The position numbers and the translations under genes were made by a program. Below, one piece after another: positions 17,111 to 26,130 of a stretch of DNA of 64,000 bases. Under the pieces are notes generated by a model. That model had not been told where the DNA came from and searched no databases. It worked only from the letters and a program-made list of their open reading frames with translations. The DNA comes from Candidatus Lernaella stagnicola (lineage in GTDB: Bacteria > Lernaellota > Lernaellaia > Lernaellales > Lernaellaceae), in the NCBI GenBank assembly GCA_030765525.1, contig JAVCCK010000005.1:79402-143401 (forward strand), in the 5' to 3' direction. Position 1 is the stretch's first letter. The number at the start of each line of letters is the position of its first letter.

Positions 17111-18274
17111 CTACTGGCTCGCGGCCACTTTCGGAATCACTCTGATTTGCGTACGCCGGTCGTTGCGAACTACCGTCAACGTAGCCGGTTCGCCGACGCG
17201 GAGCAGCGCGATCATGCGGCCGAGAGCCGTGGCATCGCGCACGGGTTTGCCGTTGACGGCCACCACTACGTCGCCCTTGGCCAGGCCGCCTTTTGCCGCG
17301 GGGCTGCCGGGTTCGACAATATCAACCAGCGCGCCGGTCGCTTCGTCCAGTTGCAGGCGGCGCGCCAGATCGGGCGTGATTTCGTCGATGCCCACGCCGA
17401 TATAAGCCGGTATTACCCGCCCGTGGCGCATCAGATGCGGTACGACGCCTTTGATGAGGTTCGACGGCACGGCAAAGCCGATGCCCTGCCCGCCGGCCAC
17501 AATGGCCGTGTTGACGCCCACGACTTCGCCGTTCAGGTTCAGCAGAGGGCCACCGGAATTGCCGGGATTGATTTGTGCGCTGGTCTGCAGGAAATCCTCG
17601 TAACGTGCTTGCGTTCCTTTGTGCAGCCGGCGGTGCTTGGCGCTGATGAGGCCGTCGGTCAGCGAATGCTGGAGGCCGAAGGGGTTGCCCACGGCCACGA
17701 CGATCTCGCCCACGCGCACCCGATCGCTATCGGCCAGGGGTAGATACGGCAGGGGTTGGTCGTGTTGGATTTTGAGTAGCGCCAGGTCGGCGGCACGGTT
17801 CAACCCGATCACGCTGGCGGATTTGACTTCGCTGGTCTGCCACAGAAAAACCTTAATTTCGTCGGCCATGTTCACCACGTGGGCGTTGGTGATCAGGAAG
17901 CCGTCGGCGCTGATTAGGAAACCGGTGCCCAGCGCCGTGGCCGAGAAGTCCAGATTGGGCGTGCGCATGGTGAACGGGCCCAGCGGCGCGCCGAAGCGGG
18001 TTTTGACTCGCGTTTTCGTAAAGATATTGACGACCGCCGGGTTGACCGATTTCGCGAGCACGATATAGGTCTCGCTGGTCAGCGGAGTGGGTCTCGTCGA
18101 CCGGCCGGCGGCGTCGGTCCAAATGTCTTCCGCGTGTCCCGGCAAGCCCTTGGGCTGCGCGGCGACGGCCTCGGGCGAGCCTGGTTCCGGCCCGATGGAT
18201 CCCATAAAACAAGCGCTCGAGCCTGCGAACAAGAGGATCGATGCCAACAGAATAACGTAACGTAGACGGTTCAT
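17111..18274 (-). CDS. DegP/HtrA-like periplasmic serine protease with one PDZ domain
   Basis: A 387-residue protease exported by a signal peptide with a possible lipobox (AGSSAC). The trypsin-like S1C domain shows the catalytic His in LITNAHVVN, the Asp in RAADLALLKI and the Ser in NPGNSGGPLLNLNGEVVG. One PDZ domain follows (about residues 285-385, with GSPAAKGGLAKGDVVVAVNG). It should degrade misfolded envelope proteins. The ATG at 18274 is chosen because it gives a signal peptide and has CCGGAG upstream; the open frame extends about 78 codons further without any feature. Having one PDZ makes it DegS/HtrA-like in layout. Confidence 0.9.
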   Translation of the reverse strand: MNRLRYVILLASILLFAGSSACFMGSIGPEPGSPEAVAAQPKGLPGHAEDIWTDAAGRSTRPTPLTSETYIVLAKSVNPAVVNIFTKTRVKTRFGAPLGPFTMRTPNLDFSATALGTGFLISADGFLITNAHVVNMADEIKVFLWQTSEVKSASVIGLNRAADLALLKIQHDQPLPYLPLADSDRVRVGEIVVAVGNPFGLQHSLTDGLISAKHRRLHKGTQARYEDFLQTSAQINPGNSGGPLLNLNGEVVGVNTAIVAGGQGIGFAVPSNLIKGVVPHLMRHGRVIPAYIGVGIDEITPDLARRLQLDEATGALVDIVEPGSPAAKGGLAKGDVVVAVNGKPVRDATALGRMIALLRVGEPATLTVVRNDRRTQIRVIPKVAASQ

Positions 18275-18580
18275 AGTTGCTCCGGTTGGGCGGCCAAAGT
18301 TGCCCGAATATAGCACAGCCGGCGCCGTTGACCAGCCGACCTCATCCGCCTCTCCCCCTCCGTGCCGACTTTCCTTTGTTTTTGACCGCTTGCGGTCTTT
18401 TTCTGACTTGACGACACTCGCGCTTTCGCGGAATATGAGCCGCTGTCGAACGTCGTTGTGGGGATGCTTTTTGCGGGCGTTCGGTGGTCCCCAGCCATCC
18501 GAAGACACGAAGGATCATCGCAGAATGGCGATCCTTTTGATACATTTCGTAACAGCCAAACACCAGCAAGCGCGGTACAC

Positions 18581-19059
18581 ATGAGCGAGGCTGCCGTCAA
18601 AAAATCGGCCGGCATTCAGGTTAACGAGTTGGCCAACCAGATCGGCGTCGCCGAAATCGGCGCCAAGGCGACCGCGATGGGCGTGGACATTCCGGCGGTC
18701 GCGGCGCAGTCGACGGTGGCGGAACGAACCAACCAGGTTTCGACTCTGGGCTATGACACCGCGAAGATTCTCGACGGTGCGCCGGCCAAAAATCTCCTGT
18801 TGCACCTGGAGCATCTGGGCCTGAACATCGAACACGTCGCCCAATCATTCGGCACGACGGTTGACCAACTCGCCACGGTGCTCAATCCGAACTCGCCGGC
18901 ACTGCAAGTGCCGTTATTCGCCCATAAGATCGCCGAACTCGTTTTGCAGGACGGCGGCGTTTTCCGGGACGTGTCGGTCAACCTGCAATTGCCACTCAAG
19001 TGTGGAAGATCGACCACTCGAAGGACCCCAGCGAGGCGTTTAAGAGCGAGGACGAATAA
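18581..19059 (+). CDS. Hypothetical small protein with an apparent frameshift near its 3' end
   Basis: Unrecognised protein of about 158 residues. From the ATG at 18581 the frame reads as an Ala/Val/Leu-rich, Gln/Asn-containing protein with heptad-like spacing (VNELANQIGVAEIGAKATAM) up to FRDVSVNLQ near 18988. The same frame then becomes Arg-rich and unlike a protein. Stepping back one base gives ATQVWKIDHSKDPSEAFKSE and a stop at 19057-19059. A perfect-looking terminator begins 26 bases later, which supports the shifted end. There is no slippery heptamer, so a one-base loss (true or from assembly) after CTGCAA is more likely than programmed shifting. No clear ribosome site is seen. Confidence 0.5.
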
Positions 19060-19085
19060 CCGCTCACATCGTGACAAAAGAAAGA

Positions 19086-19124
19086 GGCTCGCCGGCCTTG
19101 CAAAATGGTCGGCGAGCCGTTTTT
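19086..19124 (+). terminator. Rho-independent terminator
   Basis: A 12-base-pair stem, GGCTCGCCGGCC (19086-19097) with GGTCGGCGAGCC (19107-19118), has a nine-base loop and is followed by GTTTTTA. It ends the small gene at 19059 and insulates the OPT transporter downstream. Confidence 0.9.
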
Positions 19125-19209
19125 ATGGGCGCAACTATCTGCTCCAAGCCAACCGGGACGGATCCACCGGATACGGAACCGCTCCCCCCGTGTGAGGAAA
19201 GGCGACGGC

Positions 19210-21102
19210 ATGATCAAGCAATTGGACGAAGAACAACTCCGTACGATGACGTTAGAGGAAAAGGACCGCTGGTGGCTGGCCAACTGTTGGAAAGGCGACA
19301 TGCCGCAGTTGACCCTGCGTTCGGCCCTGACGGGCATGTTCCTGGGCGGCATTCTTTCTCTTACCAATCTCTACGTCGGCATCAAGACGGGTTGGACGCT
19401 CGGCGTGGGCATCACGTCGGTCATCTTGGCCTTTGCGATGTTCAAAGTGTTCACCAAGCTGCACCTGGCCAAGACGGATATCACGCTGCTGGAAAACAAC
19501 GCCATGCAGTCCATCGCCACGGCCGCGGGCTACATGACCGGTCCGCTGATTTCCAGTCTTACGGCCTATATGATGGTGACCGGACGCATCGTGCCGCTCT
19601 ATCAAACCATGACGTGGATGGTTGCCGTCTCGCTGTTGGGCGTGCTATTTGCGTTCCCGCTTAAGAAACGTTTCATCAACGACGAGCAACTTCCTTTCCC
19701 CGAGGGCAAAGCCTGCGGGTACGTCATGGACGGCCTACACTCCGACGACAAGGCCGAAGGGGATCTGAAAACGAAAATTCTCGCCATTACCAGCAGCGCG
19801 AGTTTCGTTTACGCCATCTGGCGGTCGGAAGCAATTCTAGGCTTGATCAAGCTGAAAATCCTGGCCATTCCGGGATTTGTCGACGACTTCATTTACAATC
19901 TCGGCCTCGTACCCACCCTCATGGGCACGAAGTTGTCGGACCTGACCATCCGCATGGAAACCGACGTGGTCATGGTCGCCGCCGGCGGCCTGATGGGTAT
20001 CCGCGTCGGCGTCAGCTTGCTGATCGGCGCCGTCGTCAACTACTTCATCCTCGCGCCGGTTCTCATCAAGCACGGCATCATCCTGCCCAACGACGCCGGA
20101 GTGATCGGTTTCCGGCAAATCTCCATGTGGTCGTTGTGGGGCGGCGTGGCGATGATGACCAGCGCTTCGCTGTTCTCGTTCTTCTCCAAGCCAAAGATGA
20201 TCCTTGCGTCCTTCGCCGGGCTGCTCAAGCGCGGGAAATCGGTCGACGTGCTCAAAGACATCGAGCTGCCGATGAAAGTATTCGTCATCGGCATTCCGCT
20301 GATGGGTTTCACGACGGTTGTATTGACCCACTACTACTTCGGCGTGCACTGGGTGATGGGCGCTATCGCTATTCCGCTGATTTTCGTCTTCACGCTGATC
20401 GCGGTGACTTCCACGGGCCTCACGTCGATTACCCCCACCGGCGCGCTGGGTAAGCTCACGCAGCTCACTTACGCCGTGCTGGAACCGGGCAACATCTCGA
20501 CCAACATCATGACCGCCGGCATCAACGGCGAGGTGGCGGGTAACGCCTCCAATCTTCTGATGGATATCAAACCCGGCTACATGCTGGGCGCCAAGCCGCG
20601 GCACCAGGCCATGGGTCACGTGCTGGGTATCATCGCCGGATCGCTGGTCGCACCGCCGGTTTTCTACGCCCTGTTCAAGGGCGATTTGGGGAACCTGGGC
20701 ACCGAGCAACTGCCGATGATCGCCGCGCAAATTTGGGTGGGCGTGGCCAAGATCTTGACCAAGGGCCTGTCCTTCCTGGACGTCACCGCGCGCTGGGCCA
20801 TCCTCATCGGGTTGATCCTGGGTGTCGGCGGCGAAGTCGCGCGCAGCGCGTCGAAGGGCAAGTTCTGGATTTCGCCGGTCGGCATCGGCCTGGCGTTCAT
20901 TCTGCCCTTCTTTACGAGCCTCTCGATGTTCCTGGGCGGGCTGATTTTCTGGATCGCCGGCAAAAGCATCAACAAGGAAAGCAAGTGGCACAAATACATC
21001 GTTGAGAATTCCGAGACGATATGTGCCGGAGTGATCGCCGGCGGCGCTATTGCGGGCATTATCGTCATCCTGGTCGAGCAAGCCATCGGCGGCGGTGGCT
21101 GA
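19210..21102 (+). CDS. OPT superfamily oligopeptide transporter
   Basis: A 630-residue integral membrane protein with about 14-16 hydrophobic segments. The N-terminal LTLRSALTGMFLGGILSLTN followed by LYVGIKTGWTLGVGI is the typical OPT opening, and internal NIMTAGINGEVAGNASNLLM and DIKPGYMLGAKPRHQAMGH match the conserved loop of prokaryotic OPT members. It is expected to import oligopeptides or metal chelates driven by the proton gradient; the substrate is unknown. The ATG at 19210 is chosen after AGGAAAGG; the longer frame would begin inside the preceding terminator. Confidence 0.88.
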   Translation: MIKQLDEEQLRTMTLEEKDRWWLANCWKGDMPQLTLRSALTGMFLGGILSLTNLYVGIKTGWTLGVGITSVILAFAMFKVFTKLHLAKTDITLLENNAMQSIATAAGYMTGPLISSLTAYMMVTGRIVPLYQTMTWMVAVSLLGVLFAFPLKKRFINDEQLPFPEGKACGYVMDGLHSDDKAEGDLKTKILAITSSASFVYAIWRSEAILGLIKLKILAIPGFVDDFIYNLGLVPTLMGTKLSDLTIRMETDVVMVAAGGLMGIRVGVSLLIGAVVNYFILAPVLIKHGIILPNDAGVIGFRQISMWSLWGGVAMMTSASLFSFFSKPKMILASFAGLLKRGKSVDVLKDIELPMKVFVIGIPLMGFTTVVLTHYYFGVHWVMGAIAIPLIFVFTLIAVTSTGLTSITPTGALGKLTQLTYAVLEPGNISTNIMTAGINGEVAGNASNLLMDIKPGYMLGAKPRHQAMGHVLGIIAGSLVAPPVFYALFKGDLGNLGTEQLPMIAAQIWVGVAKILTKGLSFLDVTARWAILIGLILGVGGEVARSASKGKFWISPVGIGLAFILPFFTSLSMFLGGLIFWIAGKSINKESKWHKYIVENSETICAGVIAGGAIAGIIVILVEQAIGGGG

Positions 21103-21182
21103 GGCCATTGAGCGCCTAGCGCGAGGCAAATCGAAGGTCTTTGTTGCCGCGGGGCGCGCGGCTGCGTAGGATAGTGGTTCAC

Positions 21183-23423
21183 ATGTCTGCGCCAACCGCC
21201 GAATCTTCATGGGACTTACCGCGCTGGACCGCCGCGCTGCTGCTGGTCGTGGTGGCCGTGGGGTTTTATCCCTACCATTTCCGCGCCACCGGCAAGTGGC
21301 ATAGCGACGGCGGCGACGGCAACCTGCATCGCGCGATTATCCGGCACGTCGCTGAGGCGTACCGCGACGGGCGCTTCGCCGACGTACTCGACGTGCCCTG
21401 GCACGCGCCGTACACCAAGGCGATCTACTTTACCGAGACCTTCCAGTTACCCGGGTTGCTCACCGCCCCGGTGACCGCGCTCAGCGATAATCCGGTCCTA
21501 CCCCACGATTTGATCACCATCATGGTGTGGGCGCTTTCGGTGTTGGCGGCGTATCTGCTGGCGCGGCGCTTCGGCCTGTCTCGGCTGGCGTCGCTGGCGG
21601 CGGTGCTGGTGATTTCGGCCAATGCCATCCGATTGCGGCACATCTACTTTGTAGCGATCCACGCCGTGGCGGCGTTTCTTTTCGCGCTGTGGTTCTTGCG
21701 CGGTTACGAAAAAGAAAAGCGCCCGATGCAATTGTTCCTGGCGCTGCTCGTGTTGCTGCTGCCGGCGTTCACCTCGGGATACCTGTTCCCCACCGGAGCG
21801 CTGCTTTTCGCGCCCTTCGTCGTGTGGGTCGCCAGCCCCGAAAAGCTCTGGCGGCGGGCCGTGTTTTGGGGGCCGGTGGCCGCCGCGGCGGTGATTTGGG
21901 CCGCGCTCTATTTACCTCAGGCCTATTTGTACGCCGACCATTTGGACCGTTTCGGCTATGGCGAAGAGAAACTCTTTTGGAATTCCGGCGTGCTGCTGAC
22001 CGACTTTTTCTGGAGCAAGCTGCATCTGCTGGCGGGGCAGTGGTCGCAGCGACCGATCTTGTTCGATCACGACATTTACCTCGGCTTCGTCGCCGTCGCG
22101 CTCGCTGTTTGGGCGCTTTTCGGGCTTGCCGCACCGCGCGAGTTGCCGCGCCCCTCCTTCGCGTTAACCGTCGCACGGCGGTTGTGGTTTTACCTTTTGC
22201 TTGTCGGCATCGCCTTGGCCGCCGCGGTCTATTTTGGCTACTTGTTTCTCGGCGGGGCGTTGCGGGTCGACGAAGTTCAGGCGCTGATTGTTAGTTTCGT
22301 TGTTTGGCCCATCTTGTTTCGCCTGCTGTTGACCGACAGCGCGCGCCGAATTTGGGCCGTGCGTTACGACCCGCGCTTCTGGTTCGCCATGTTGTTTGTG
22401 TTGGCGCTGTTGGTCGTAGCCGGGCCGTTTTTCAAAATCGAAACGGCAAAATTCGCCACCCTGCGCGGCCGGGCGATACTGGGCAATCCGGTGGGCCTGG
22501 TGATGTCGCAACTCCCCGGCTTCGCGCACATGCGCAGCCTGCCGCGCGTTTTCGTGTTCGGCTTCGTCGCGCTGGGCATGTTGGCCGGTTTCGGATTGGA
22601 TCGCCTGCGCACGCGACGCCACGGCCATTGGTGGGTGATAGGCGCGGCGGTGCTGTTGTTTCTCGACACGCTGCCCGTGTTTTTTGTGGGCGAGTGGTTT
22701 TCGCCGGTACCGAGCGAAGAGCCCGCGCCGGTCTACGATTACCTCGCCGCGCTGCCGCCGGGCGGAACTCTGGTGGAATTACCGCTGGGTCGGTTGGCCG
22801 ATGTCGAGACGGATATCCCGGCAACCTTCGCCACGGTGTGGCACAAGCAGCGACTACTAGCAGGCTATTCCGGACGCGTGGCGCGTCATCGCCACCGTCT
22901 TGCCGCGCTGTACGAGGGCGGCTTCTTCCGGGAACTGTACGAGGTGTTGAGCGTTTCGGGAGTGAGCACGATCCTCATTCATCCACCTGCTGCAAACAAC
23001 AAGCGCCGAACGCCGCCGGAGCCACCGCCGCCCTGGCGCAAAATCTACGACGACGGCCGCGACCGCGTGTATCGTCGTCCGCCGCCACCGGTGGTATGGC
23101 GTGACGGCCGCGAACTCGAGAACGCCCACGCGGCGCTCAAAGGGAATGGGGATTTGCGTCTGTATTTGCCCGGCGTCCGACCGGGATGGTTCTACACGCG
23201 GCGCGCCGTACCGCTTTGCCTGAAAGTGATTGCCGCGTTTCAAGACGGTTCCAGCGAAACGGAATACGTGCGCTTGAATCTGGCCGCGTCGCTGTATCAT
23301 TCGCAGGACATCGAATGCATCTCGCCCTGCGTCGCCAAGAAACGAGGCGTGTGGAAAGTGAAAGTACTGACATGCGAGGGCAACGATCTGCGCGGTCTAT
23401 TCGACTACCCGCCGCGTGATTAG
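21183..23423 (+). CDS. Large polytopic membrane protein, GT-C/YfhO-like
   Basis: A 746-residue protein with about 11-12 hydrophobic segments in its first 500 residues and a soluble C-terminal third. The early loop after TM1 contains SDGGDGNLHR and DVPWHAPYTKAIYFTETFQL, resembling the acidic first loop of GT-C glycosyltransferases and YfhO-like proteins, but a canonical catalytic motif is not clear. The C-terminal region includes PPPEPPPPWRKIYDDGRDRV, a pattern common in membrane proteins of this class. It probably acts in envelope glycan assembly (inference). The ATG at 21183 is chosen. Its stop overlaps the convergent lipoprotein stop by four bases. Confidence 0.65.
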   Translation: MSAPTAESSWDLPRWTAALLLVVVAVGFYPYHFRATGKWHSDGGDGNLHRAIIRHVAEAYRDGRFADVLDVPWHAPYTKAIYFTETFQLPGLLTAPVTALSDNPVLPHDLITIMVWALSVLAAYLLARRFGLSRLASLAAVLVISANAIRLRHIYFVAIHAVAAFLFALWFLRGYEKEKRPMQLFLALLVLLLPAFTSGYLFPTGALLFAPFVVWVASPEKLWRRAVFWGPVAAAAVIWAALYLPQAYLYADHLDRFGYGEEKLFWNSGVLLTDFFWSKLHLLAGQWSQRPILFDHDIYLGFVAVALAVWALFGLAAPRELPRPSFALTVARRLWFYLLLVGIALAAAVYFGYLFLGGALRVDEVQALIVSFVVWPILFRLLLTDSARRIWAVRYDPRFWFAMLFVLALLVVAGPFFKIETAKFATLRGRAILGNPVGLVMSQLPGFAHMRSLPRVFVFGFVALGMLAGFGLDRLRTRRHGHWWVIGAAVLLFLDTLPVFFVGEWFSPVPSEEPAPVYDYLAALPPGGTLVELPLGRLADVETDIPATFATVWHKQRLLAGYSGRVARHRHRLAALYEGGFFRELYEVLSVSGVSTILIHPPAANNKRRTPPEPPPPWRKIYDDGRDRVYRRPPPPVVWRDGRELENAHAALKGNGDLRLYLPGVRPGWFYTRRAVPLCLKVIAAFQDGSSETEYVRLNLAASLYHSQDIECISPCVAKKRGVWKVKVLTCEGNDLRGLFDYPPRD

Positions 23424-24250
23424 CGCTCCAGGCGGGCATCCAATCCGGCCATTTCCAGAAGCGCGTTAACCCGCGGTCGAATGCGTTTAGCCTCGTTCTT
23501 TGCGTCTTTGAGGGAGAGCCCCGGCAGCTTTTTCTGTAAATATGCCGCGTAACCCTCGCCGTTCATGCCGCTGGCCAAGCCCACGATCACCGACGCCTCA
23601 ATCACGGGTTTCTCGATGTACGGTCGCGGTTTTTCGCCGCTGAATTCCCACACGACGATAGCCAGATAGGGTTCGACCTTGTCGCGGTATTCGGGCTTGT
23701 ATTCAATCGATTGCCCGACGAATTCCACGAGCTGCAACATCTCCTCCACCGCCAGGTCCACACGTTCGATTGCGGCGGCAAGGGTCTTGACGGTCGGACT
23801 GGCGATCTCGGTGGTCAATTCGTATTCCGGCATGCCCTCGTAATCGACAATCAAATGTCGGGCGGGCGGCTTGTCGGGGTCCAGCGGCACGGCGCGCACT
23901 TGCAGCGTGCGCACTTCGCCGGGCTTGATCTCAAAGGTTTGCGTTTCGACCACGAGCATCGACTGAGTCTGCGCGGTCTTGTCCCGCATGATGGTCCAAC
24001 GTTTGATTGTCCAGGGAGCGACGTCGACGCCGGTCCATTCCACGCGCGCGGCAAACAGCGTGGCGTTACCCGAGCCCGAGACTTTGTGCACGATCATGCG
24101 CGGCGGTTCGGGGGGCGGAGCCGTATCCGCGACCGGTGGGGGTTGAATTCCTGAGCCCGTACCGGGGGCGCGCTTAATGAAGCAACCGGTGGCCGCCATC
24201 ATGACAATCCACGCCGCGAACAACACACAGAAGATATGTCGCCGATTCAT
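23420..24250 (-). CDS. Hypothetical lipoprotein
   Basis: Unrecognised 276-residue lipoprotein: signal peptide ending AATGC (cysteine about residue 23), a Pro-rich linker, then a beta-rich domain (about residues 50-150) and a mostly helical C-terminal half (IERVDLAVEEMLQLVEFVGQ onward). It starts within an ATGA overlap with the stop of the SUMF1/SH3b gene upstream, so the two are translated together and probably act together at the envelope (inference). Confidence 0.65.
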   Translation of the reverse strand: MNRRHIFCVLFAAWIVMMAATGCFIKRAPGTGSGIQPPPVADTAPPPEPPRMIVHKVSGSGNATLFAARVEWTGVDVAPWTIKRWTIMRDKTAQTQSMLVVETQTFEIKPGEVRTLQVRAVPLDPDKPPARHLIVDYEGMPEYELTTEIASPTVKTLAAAIERVDLAVEEMLQLVEFVGQSIEYKPEYRDKVEPYLAIVVWEFSGEKPRPYIEKPVIEASVIVGLASGMNGEGYAAYLQKKLPGLSLKDAKNEAKRIRPRVNALLEMAGLDARLER

Positions 24251-25653
24251 TCTTTTTCCTTCGTCTCACTTTGCAGCTTCTCCGCCGGCACGAAACCCTC
24301 ATCCCCGTTCGGCAGGCGGATCCACAAAAAGTCGTCGCTACGGCCTGCGACAATCACCACGGTCCCGGCCGCGACACGCGCGACCACCGCAGCCTGTAAG
24401 GATGGCCCGGCATAAAGGTTCACGTCAACCGCGGTTTTCCAGACCGGCCCGGCGGGCGGCGCGGGCGCCGCAGGTGATGAGGCCGGCTTGTCCACGCGTG
24501 GCGTCGGCGCTGAAGGCGCACCACCGTAGGCGCAGCGAAAACCGAGGTGTCCATGACTTTCATCGGGCCGCAGGGCGAAGCGATAGGAGCCGGCGCGTAC
24601 GACTCGTTTCGTACCGGAGGCCGGACCACCGGGGTCCATGCCGCCGGAGCGGAAGGTGGCGCCGCTGTACCAGTCAGCCGTCCACTCTGCCAATCGTTTG
24701 CCGTTGCAGCGAACACCAAAGTCGCTTTCCGGCCACGCTTCGGAGTCGAACAACGACGGGATTTCCCCATCCGGCGCCGCGGTTCCGGCGGTCACCGCCG
24801 GGGCGCCGCCGTAGTACCGAGCTCCCCAGGCCGGGCCGCGGGTCGCCAATTCCAACTCGGCTTCGGTGGGCAGGCGGCCGCCGTGCCCGGCGCAATAGGC
24901 CTGCGCCTCGGGCCACGTCACGCGAACGACGGGCTTGGACCCCTCCAATCCGTAGCTCTCGGCTGAAATCGGCAACGCATCGATGGCGAATGCCGACACG
25001 GTCACGACATGGGGCGGGATTTGCGACAAGTCCACCCCGCCCGGCCCTTCCACGCCGTCTCCGGGCCACACGTCGCCCATGAGGAATGTCGTCGTGGGCA
25101 TATTCACCCGACCGTCGGTGGCGGAGGGCGCCGGCGTCTTTTGCGCGGCGTATTGCTCCATCAAGTCATAGAAGGTTTGATTGGCGAAGCTGCTTTGCGG
25201 CGTCAGGTCGTTGCCGTAGTGTTCGGTAAACCACTGGCGATCGCGGAAGAAATCGTCGGTGAGATACACATTGCGACTAAGCGGCGAAACGACGACCACG
25301 CCCACGTAGGACACACAGCCGGGAACCACTTCAAAGGAATAAGGCCGCGCCAGCGTGACGATGTTTACGCCGGTTTGGTCCCGGTACTGGAATTCACTCA
25401 ATTCCAGCAGGCCGGACGACGCCTTGGCGAGGAAATAGCCGTCGGCATCAAGACCGGTCTTGAAAGTGCCGCCACTTGGCTGACGGAATTTCGCCCACCC
25501 TTCTTCCACGTCGCGCACCGGGGCGACACGGCCGAAGAACAGCCCCTTGGCGTCGTTGCTTTTCAGGTACACGGATTCGGGCAGTTGCTTGACGCAACCG
25601 CACGCCAAACCTGCCAGGGCTAGACTCAACAGCAGCGCGATAACGCGATTCAC
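24247..25653 (-). CDS. Lipoprotein with SUMF1 (FGE-sulfatase) domain and C-terminal SH3b domain
   Basis: A 468-residue lipoprotein. The GTG at 25653 is chosen because TTGGAGG, itself the longest possible start, forms its ribosome site; this gives MNRVIALLL...LACGC as lipoprotein signal. After an N-terminal beta domain (about residues 40-125), the SUMF1 region runs about 185-375 with FLMGDVWPGDG, VTWPEAQAYCAGHGGRLPTE and RAGSYRF...LGFRCAY. The paired active-site cysteines of true formylglycine-generating enzymes are not evident, so it is likely a structural or binding member. A bacterial SH3 domain ends the protein (NLYAGPSLQAAVVARVAAGT). A terminator hairpin lies immediately upstream. Confidence 0.78.
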   Translation of the reverse strand: MNRVIALLLSLALAGLACGCVKQLPESVYLKSNDAKGLFFGRVAPVRDVEEGWAKFRQPSGGTFKTGLDADGYFLAKASSGLLELSEFQYRDQTGVNIVTLARPYSFEVVPGCVSYVGVVVVSPLSRNVYLTDDFFRDRQWFTEHYGNDLTPQSSFANQTFYDLMEQYAAQKTPAPSATDGRVNMPTTTFLMGDVWPGDGVEGPGGVDLSQIPPHVVTVSAFAIDALPISAESYGLEGSKPVVRVTWPEAQAYCAGHGGRLPTEAELELATRGPAWGARYYGGAPAVTAGTAAPDGEIPSLFDSEAWPESDFGVRCNGKRLAEWTADWYSGATFRSGGMDPGGPASGTKRVVRAGSYRFALRPDESHGHLGFRCAYGGAPSAPTPRVDKPASSPAAPAPPAGPVWKTAVDVNLYAGPSLQAAVVARVAAGTVVIVAGRSDDFLWIRLPNGDEGFVPAEKLQSETKEKE

Positions 25654-25666
25654 CGGAATAGCCTCC

Positions 25667-25701
25667 AAAACAAACGAACCCGCCCCTCGAGGGACAGGTT
25701 C
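25667..25701 (-). terminator. Rho-independent terminator between two minus-strand genes
   Basis: On the minus strand GAACC and TCCC pair with GGGG and GGTTC around a TCGA loop (25676-25701), followed by GTTTGTTTT. It ends the transcript of the 26119-25730 gene. Its U-rich tail touches the ribosome site of the gene starting at 25653, so it could also act as an attenuator for that gene. Confidence 0.7.
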
Positions 25702-25729
25702 GTGATGGTGAACTTTAGTTTGTCGTCGG

Positions 25730-26119
25730 TCAGAATATATATTCGGGATTGATCGCCGGGTCCAGACTCGGCAGATAGAACGTCGTCACTTCGTAGATCC
25801 CGTCCAGTTCGCGGTAGAAAGTCCACGCCACACCGGCAAAAACACCGTAGGTCAAACCCGTGAGGAATTCGCCGACGCTTTCGCCTTTTTCCGCTTCGAT
25901 GACCGGCTGCTTGAGCAACTCAATGGGCCCGGTACCGATGTTCACCAGCCCGCGACCGAGTTTCTTAGTCGCGTCGAAGAAGGGGCTCGGATAAGGGCCC
26001 ACGATCTTGCTGTAGCTGGAAATGATATGGCCACCGATATAATCGTCGGCCTGAGCCATGCCGGCGAAGGCTAAGCTGAGAAGGAGCGAAACCGCGATAA
26101 GCAAACCGATCCGTTTCAT
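25730..26119 (-). CDS. Small secreted protein resembling the exosortase-associated TIGR04073 family
   Basis: A 129-residue protein with a cleavable signal peptide ending near AQADD. The mature part shows KLGRGLVNIGTGPIELLKQP, then a Gly-spaced hydrophobic stretch, then ELDGIYEVTTFYLPSLDP. This order (RGLxN-TG-xEL, glycine-rich helix, G-YEV-TF-x-P) is the pattern I know from TIGR04073, a small family often found in genomes with exosortase systems. No exosortase or PEP-CTERM gene is in the window. The ATG at 26119 is chosen because GGGAGAAA precedes it. It is 11 bases downstream of the outer-membrane gene and likely cotranscribed. Confidence 0.65.
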   Translation of the reverse strand: MKRIGLLIAVSLLLSLAFAGMAQADDYIGGHIISSYSKIVGPYPSPFFDATKKLGRGLVNIGTGPIELLKQPVIEAEKGESVGEFLTGLTYGVFAGVAWTFYRELDGIYEVTTFYLPSLDPAINPEYIF

Positions 26120-26130
26120 CGATTTTCTCC

